Below, piece after piece: positions 5,792 to 10,538 of a stretch of 10,538 nt of DNA (position 1 is its first letter; every line of letters begins with the position of its first letter). The position numbers and the translations under genes were made by a program. Under the pieces are notes generated by a model. That model had not been told where the DNA came from and searched no databases. It worked only from the letters and a program-made list of their open reading frames with translations. Source of the DNA: Clostridia bacterium (GTDB lineage: Bacteria; Bacillota_A; Clostridia; Christensenellales; Aristaeellaceae); NCBI GenBank assembly GCA_017432405.1, contig JAFRJF010000063.1, forward strand, positions 1 through 10,538, written 5' to 3'.

Positions 5792-5795
5792 CCCT

Positions 5796-7040
5796 TTATT
5801 CTGGATTCTCTCCCGCCTCCAGCATCGACTCGATACAGATCCCATACCCCATCGTAGGGTCGTTGACCATCACGTGGGTCACCGCGCCGATGAGCCGGCC
5901 GTCCTGGATCAGCGGGCTGCCGGACATGCCCTGCACGATGCCGCCGGAGAGGGCCAGCAGCCCGGGGTCGGTCACGCGGATCACCATCGCCCGGGCGGAG
6001 GAACGGGTCGAATCGGACAGGCGCACGATCTCGCAGTCATACGCCCCCGCGCCGCTGCCGTCCACCGTGGTCAGCAGCGTCGCGGCCCCGGTGTGGATCT
6101 GGCTGCGGCTGGCCGCGGGCAGCCCGTCCGGGTAGAGCCCGCCCTCCGGCGGCGCGTCCACGTGGCCGAACACGCCGCAATCGCAGTTCGACGTCACGCT
6201 GCCCAGCGCCGTCTTCTGCTTCATGAAGTCGCCGGTCAGCTCCCCAGGGGAACCGGCCACGCTGGGGGTCACGTCCGTCACCCGGTTGGCATACAGCACC
6301 CCGTCGCCCACGGGCAGCACCACGCCGGTGTCGATGTCCGCGATGGCGTGGCCCAGCGCGCCGAAGTCGCCGGTCTGCGGGTCATAGTAGGTCAGCGTGC
6401 CCACGCCTGCGGTGCTGTCCCGCACCCAGGCCCCCAGCCGGTACTGGCCGTCCCGCTCGTCCATGGCGGGGGTGATCTCATATTCCAGCGCCTCCCCGTC
6501 CCGCAGCACCCTCAGCACGGCGGGCCCGCCGCCTGAGAGGCACTCGGTCAGCTGCTTCGCGCCAGCGATCTGAACCCCATTGACGCACTGGATCACATCC
6601 CCGCTCTTCAATCCCGCCAGCCGCGCCGGGCTGGGCAATTTCCCCAGGTCGGAATTGCCCACGACCACCACGCCGCCGGTGGTCATCGCCACGCCCACCG
6701 ACTGGCCGCCGGGCACCAGCACCCGCTCGGGCCGCACCGACAGCTTTACCGTGCGCAGCGGCACCAGCCCCAGTAAGCTGAAGGTCAGCCGGCCCTCGCC
6801 CCGGTCCCCCGCCGTCAGGCGCAAGCCGCCCTCCAGCGCCGTCTCCATTTCGGCGATGGCCCCGTCGTCGCCGCTGGCGTCGGCCACCACCGCCGAGGAC
6901 ACGGGGATCACCGTCACCGCCCCCGCGTCCAGCACCATCTCGTCCGGCAGCCGGGTCACCGCGCCCAGCTGCGGCGACAGCATGAGCGCCGCCGTCGCCG
7001 CGGCCAGCAGGGCTGCCCGCCGCCTGTATCTGTCCCCCAT
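5796..7040 (-). CDS. spoIVB: SpoIVB sporulation serine peptidase (S55 family)
   Basis: A forespore-secreted protease that, in Bacillus, signals across to the mother cell and leads to activation of the pro-sigma-K protease. The 414-residue length is close to the 426 of B. subtilis SpoIVB. The N-terminus MGDRYRRRAALLAAATAALML is a basic-hydrophobic signal or anchor. A PDZ domain follows (about 110-190; SPARLAGLKSGDVIQCVNG at 137-155). The S55 peptidase domain has GALGHAIADIDTG (His231), VTDPGLL (Asp359) and GIVQGMSGSPLIQDG (Ser373), matching the family's His-Asp-Ser set. ATG 7040 is used because GGAGG (7053-7049) is eight bases upstream and the signal peptide begins here. A longer upstream frame is not protein-like. 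Single gene, divergent from tilS. In Bacillus it depends on sigma-F/G. A GCATA at about 7155 with an imperfect -10-like AAGATTA 18 bases on is too weak to call. Confidence 0.92.
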   Translation of the reverse strand: MGDRYRRRAALLAAATAALMLSPQLGAVTRLPDEMVLDAGAVTVIPVSSAVVADASGDDGAIAEMETALEGGLRLTAGDRGEGRLTFSLLGLVPLRTVKLSVRPERVLVPGGQSVGVAMTTGGVVVVGNSDLGKLPSPARLAGLKSGDVIQCVNGVQIAGAKQLTECLSGGGPAVLRVLRDGEALEYEITPAMDERDGQYRLGAWVRDSTAGVGTLTYYDPQTGDFGALGHAIADIDTGVVLPVGDGVLYANRVTDVTPSVAGSPGELTGDFMKQKTALGSVTSNCDCGVFGHVDAPPEGGLYPDGLPAASRSQIHTGAATLLTTVDGSGAGAYDCEIVRLSDSTRSSARAMVIRVTDPGLLALSGGIVQGMSGSPLIQDGRLIGAVTHVMVNDPTMGYGICIESMLEAGENPE

Positions 7041-7298
7041 AGCGCATTCCTCCCTCTTTCCCCTTGGCCCGCGCGTCTGGCAGCATTTGCCATCGCAAAC
7101 GTCGCCGCGCACCGCGAGCCATACTGTAATCTTGCCGGACGACACCGCCGATATGCTGGCAAATGCCCCGTTTTCAGGGAATTCCTGTCGCCTGCGCCGA
7201 CAAAGCCCGCTGCGTCGCCCCCCTGCCAATCTTTTCCTGGCATACCATGATTTTAAACTCTTTTTACAGCATTTATGCCGTTTTGCGGGCAAAACCGG

Positions 7299-7327
7299 TT
7301 GCTATATTTTTTCGGAACGATTATAAT
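7299..7327 (+). promoter_or_regulatory. putative sigma-A promoter of tilS (leaderless transcript)
   Basis: TTGCTA (7299-7304, 4 of 6), 17 bases, perfect TATAAT (7322-7327). The tilS ATG is at 7337, only nine bases after the -10 box. Transcription should start at about 7333-7337, on or beside the start codon. The rest of the 296-base gap back to spoIVB (7041-7298) shows no gene or clear RNA. Confidence 0.65.
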
Positions 7328-7336
7328 AGTAGCGTT

Positions 7337-8668
7337 ATGTTGGAATCTTATGCGAAGCCGCGTTTTACGGTCGCGCCTGACTTTTCCGCCGCCCGGGGCA
7401 GGCGCCTGCTGATCGCGCTGTCCGGCGGCGCGGACTCCGTGGCGCTGGCGGTCCTGCTGGCTGAAGTGCGGGAGGAATATCGCCTGACGCTGCTCGCCGC
7501 CCATGTCGACCACGGAATCCGGCCGGACAGCCCGGAGGACGCCGAATTCTGCAGGACGCTGTGCCGGCAGCTGGACATCCCGTTTTACTGCGCCCGCCTG
7601 GATGTGCCGGCGGAGGCGCGCAGGCGGCGGGAGGGCCTGGAATCGGCGGCGCGGTGGCTGCGCTACGAACAGCTGAGGCGCTTCAGGGACGCGCTTGGCG
7701 CGGACCTCATCGCCCTGGCCCACCACATGGACGACCAGGCCGAGACGGTGCTGATGCACCTGTGCCGGGGCGCAGGTACCGGCGGCATGGCTGGCATGCG
7801 TCCCCTCACCGGCGACCTGTGGCGGCCCCTGCTGGGCTGCCGCAAGGCAGAGCTGGTGGATTATCTGCGGGGCAAGGGCCTTGCCTGGCGGGAGGACGCC
7901 ACAAACGCCGTGGCCGACAACCCCCGCAACGCCATTCGCCTGCATGCGCTGCCCGAGCTGGAGAAATGCTATCCCCAGTGCGTTCCGGCCATCGCCCGCT
8001 ACGCGAGCACCGCGGGAATCGAGGACGACTGCCTGGGCGAGCTGACCGGGGAATTCCTGGCGCGGGGCGGCGGCGTCGGCGGCCATTGCCGGTGGATCGA
8101 GCTCGAGCGCGCGCCCCATCGGGCGATACTGCGCCGCGCGCTGCTTGCAGCCTGCCCGGAACCGCTGTCCTGGGAACAGGTCAACGCGCTGGAGGCGCTG
8201 TGTGGGCAGGGCCGGGGCAAGGTGGACATCAGTAGCGGTGTTTTCGCCGAGCGCACGGGCCACCGGCTGTATTTTGTCCAAAAACAGCCGCCGCGAATCG
8301 AATCCGCCGCGCTTAATCTGGATGGCGTCACCGCCCTGCCGGGGCTTGGCCGCGTGACGGCAAGGCCCTGCGCGCCCGTACCGATAAGGGACGATCCCAT
8401 GCGCCAGGTCCTGGACCCGGCGGCACTGTCGGGGGCCGTGCTGCGCACCCGCCGCCCCGGCGACCGCATACGCCCGCTGGGCAGCGGCGACAGGCTGCTT
8501 TCAGATTATTTCATCGACCGGAAGGTGGATCGCCCCCTGCGGGACGCCACCCCGCTGATTGCCGTGGGGGACCGCGTGCACTGGGTGATCGGCCACGGCA
8601 TCTCCGGCGAGGCCGCACTCGCGCCGGGCTGCGAGGCGATCGAATTGAAGTTTGAACGGGAGAATTGA
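7337..8668 (+). CDS. tilS: tRNA(Ile)-lysidine synthetase
   Basis: Uses ATP and lysine to convert C34 of the tRNA-Ile CAU anticodon to lysidine, so that the tRNA reads AUA; essential in most bacteria. The 443-residue protein has the N-type ATP-pyrophosphatase loop SGGADS at 29-34, then HVDHGIRPDS at 56-65, and AHHMDDQAETVLMHLCRGAG at 128-147 with its conserved DDQAET. A middle substrate-binding domain (about 220-340) and a TilS C-terminal domain (RTRRPGDRIRPLGSGDRLL... near 372-390) follow. Length and domain order are normal. The host genes nearby use many AUA Ile codons, which fits the need for it. ATG 7337 begins MLESYAK. It has no ribosome binding site and sits just behind a -10 box, so it is probably translated leaderless. 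First gene of the conserved tilS-hpt-ftsH cluster. Confidence 0.95.
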   Translation: MLESYAKPRFTVAPDFSAARGRRLLIALSGGADSVALAVLLAEVREEYRLTLLAAHVDHGIRPDSPEDAEFCRTLCRQLDIPFYCARLDVPAEARRRREGLESAARWLRYEQLRRFRDALGADLIALAHHMDDQAETVLMHLCRGAGTGGMAGMRPLTGDLWRPLLGCRKAELVDYLRGKGLAWREDATNAVADNPRNAIRLHALPELEKCYPQCVPAIARYASTAGIEDDCLGELTGEFLARGGGVGGHCRWIELERAPHRAILRRALLAACPEPLSWEQVNALEALCGQGRGKVDISSGVFAERTGHRLYFVQKQPPRIESAALNLDGVTALPGLGRVTARPCAPVPIRDDPMRQVLDPAALSGAVLRTRRPGDRIRPLGSGDRLLSDYFIDRKVDRPLRDATPLIAVGDRVHWVIGHGISGEAALAPGCEAIELKFEREN

Positions 8669-8677
8669 CCAATCACC

Positions 8678-8871
8678 GTAGCGGCGCCTATCAGGCGCCA
8701 CAGCGGCGGAGGATCGCGACACGAAACCAGTCCTTCAGGGCTGCCTCTACGGATTTACGCCGATGTAGCGGCGCCTATCAGGCGCCACAGCGGCGGCTGG
8801 TTGCGACACGAAGTCAGTCCCTCAGGGCCGCCTCTGCGGTTTTACGCCGATGCAGCGGCGTCCATGCCGCC
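8678..8871. repeat. 87-bp tandem palindromic repeats in the tilS-hpt gap
   Basis: Two full copies (8678-8764 and 8765-8851) and a decayed third (8852 to about 8871) repeat with a period of 87 bases. Each full copy begins GTAGCGGCGCCTATCAGGCG and carries a hairpin with a 7-bp stem (GGCGCCT/AGGCGCC) and an ATC loop. Conserved blocks GCGACACGAA, CAGTCC, TCAGGG and TTTACGCCGAT follow. The copies differ by point changes only, so they are fairly recent duplicates. As 87 is a multiple of three, a frame stays open through them, but it has no ribosome binding site and is not a gene. They resemble REP-type intergenic palindromes. They could stabilise or attenuate the tilS-hpt mRNA. Confidence 0.75.
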
Positions 8872-8915
8872 AACGATACAGGAACCACCGATCAAATACA
8901 ACGGAGGAAAGCATC

Positions 8916-9464
8916 ATGCGAAACGACATCGAAAGCATCCTTTTGAGCGAGGCGCAGATCCAGGCCCGCGTCAAGGAGCTGGGGGCCCGGCTGGCGGAGG
9001 AATACCGGGACAAGAACCCGGTGATGATCTGCATACTGAAGGGCTCCACCATGTTCTTTGCGGACCTGCTCCGGGCCATGCCCATCCCCCTGACCATGGA
9101 TTTCATGGCCGTATCCAGCTACGGGCGCACCACCAAGTCCTCCGGCGAGGTCGAGATCCGCAAGGACCTGGCCGGCTCCATCGAGCACCGCCACGCCATC
9201 ATCGTGGAGGACATCATCGACTCCGGTTTCACGCTGACCTACCTCAGCCGCATGCTCTCCGCCCGCGGCGCGGAGTCGATCAAGATCTGCACGCTGCTGG
9301 ACAAGCCCGCCCGCCGCGCCCCCGGCATCACCCTGAAGGCCGACTACTCCGGCTTCGAGATCCCGGACGCCTTCGTGGTGGGCTACGGCCTGGACTACGA
9401 CGAGATGTATCGCAACCTGCCCTACATCGGCATACTGAAGCCGGAAGTTTACGAAAAGAACTGA
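8916..9464 (+). CDS. hpt: hypoxanthine (guanine) phosphoribosyltransferase
   Basis: Joins hypoxanthine or guanine to PRPP to give IMP or GMP in cytosolic purine salvage. The 182-residue protein has normal family length. It has the LKGS loop at 41-44, the flexible-loop SSYG at 67-70 and the PRPP-binding signature IIVEDIIDSGFT at 96-107. The base-binding region DAFVVGYGLDYDEMYRNLPY at 151-170 and the ending YIGILKPEVY are typical of bacterial HPRT. ATG 8916 is preceded by GGAGG (8903-8907) eight bases away. An earlier in-frame start would read through repeat DNA. It sits between tilS and ftsH, as in Bacillus, where these genes are adjacent. No separate promoter is obvious, so it is probably read from the tilS promoter through the repeats. 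Confidence 0.95.
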   Translation: MRNDIESILLSEAQIQARVKELGARLAEEYRDKNPVMICILKGSTMFFADLLRAMPIPLTMDFMAVSSYGRTTKSSGEVEIRKDLAGSIEHRHAIIVEDIIDSGFTLTYLSRMLSARGAESIKICTLLDKPARRAPGITLKADYSGFEIPDAFVVGYGLDYDEMYRNLPYIGILKPEVYEKN

Positions 9465-9470
9465 TTTTTG

Positions 9471-9501
9471 TTGCGATTGAGTTTATATAAACGGTTATAA
9501 T
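9471..9501 (+). promoter_or_regulatory. putative promoter of ftsH
   Basis: A perfect TATAAT at 9496-9501 lies 19 bases after TTGCGA (9471-9476, 4 of 6). The spacing is long, so strength is uncertain. The site is just after the hpt stop and gives ftsH its own start about 50 bases before its coding region. No terminator for hpt is seen before it. Confidence 0.45.
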
Positions 9502-9559
9502 ATACAGGGATAAATGACACTTATGGTTCGCATGCCTTCCTGAAAGAGAGGATACCGAC

Positions 9560-10538
<979 letters not shown>

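Noticed and set aside
7041..7292. 84-residue upstream extension of SpoIVB
   Set aside because: The extension is basic, low in protein character and ends before a clear signal peptide. The GGAGG at 7049-7053 fixes the start at 7040.
8665..8946. Open frame through the 87-bp repeats giving a 29-residue repeating peptide
   Set aside because: It has only a TTG start, no ribosome binding site, and stays open because 87 is divisible by three. It overlaps the start of hpt.

Overview
The window looks like chromosomal DNA from a GC-rich, endospore-forming Bacillota (Clostridia-like, probably an uncultured gut or rumen lineage). Three things point there: a SpoIVB sporulation protease, the tilS-hpt-ftsH gene order known from Bacillus and relatives, and strong GGAGG ribosome binding sites on most genes. 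The lineage is inferred from gene content only.

Left part (1-1870) is a broken, mobile-looking region. A gene starts near the left edge on the minus strand behind a perfect 19-bp palindrome. Next come the C-terminal piece of an EamA-type transporter (minus) and a MATE efflux transporter (plus). Both have lost their 5' ends, and they meet head to head at about 297-311. A possible gene remnant lies between MATE and guaA.

Middle part (1875-5790). guaA (minus) encodes a GMP synthetase whose ATP-pyrophosphatase and dimerisation domains look normal. Its glutamine amidotransferase domain is shrunken and lacks the recognisable catalytic residues. Beyond its promoter lies a nested inverted repeat, then a RelB/DinJ-YafQ toxin-antitoxin pair behind a perfect consensus sigma-A promoter. 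A 12-bp stem separates this pair from a convergent DUF4236 gene. A 5'-truncated protein with SH3-like repeats follows, and then a small repeat element with inverted TAGTG-type ends.

Right part (5796-10538) is conserved core: spoIVB (minus) is divergent from tilS (plus), followed by hpt and the first 326 codons of ftsH. tilS appears to be leaderless. Two and a bit copies of an 87-bp palindromic repeat fill the tilS-hpt gap.

The core genes serve tRNA-Ile decoding (TilS), purine salvage and GMP supply (Hpt, GuaA), membrane proteolysis (FtsH) and sporulation signalling (SpoIVB). The accessory part holds defence or stress genes and transport gene debris. No wholly new multi-gene system is evident. 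The strongest unusual signal is the amidotransferase-depleted GuaA.
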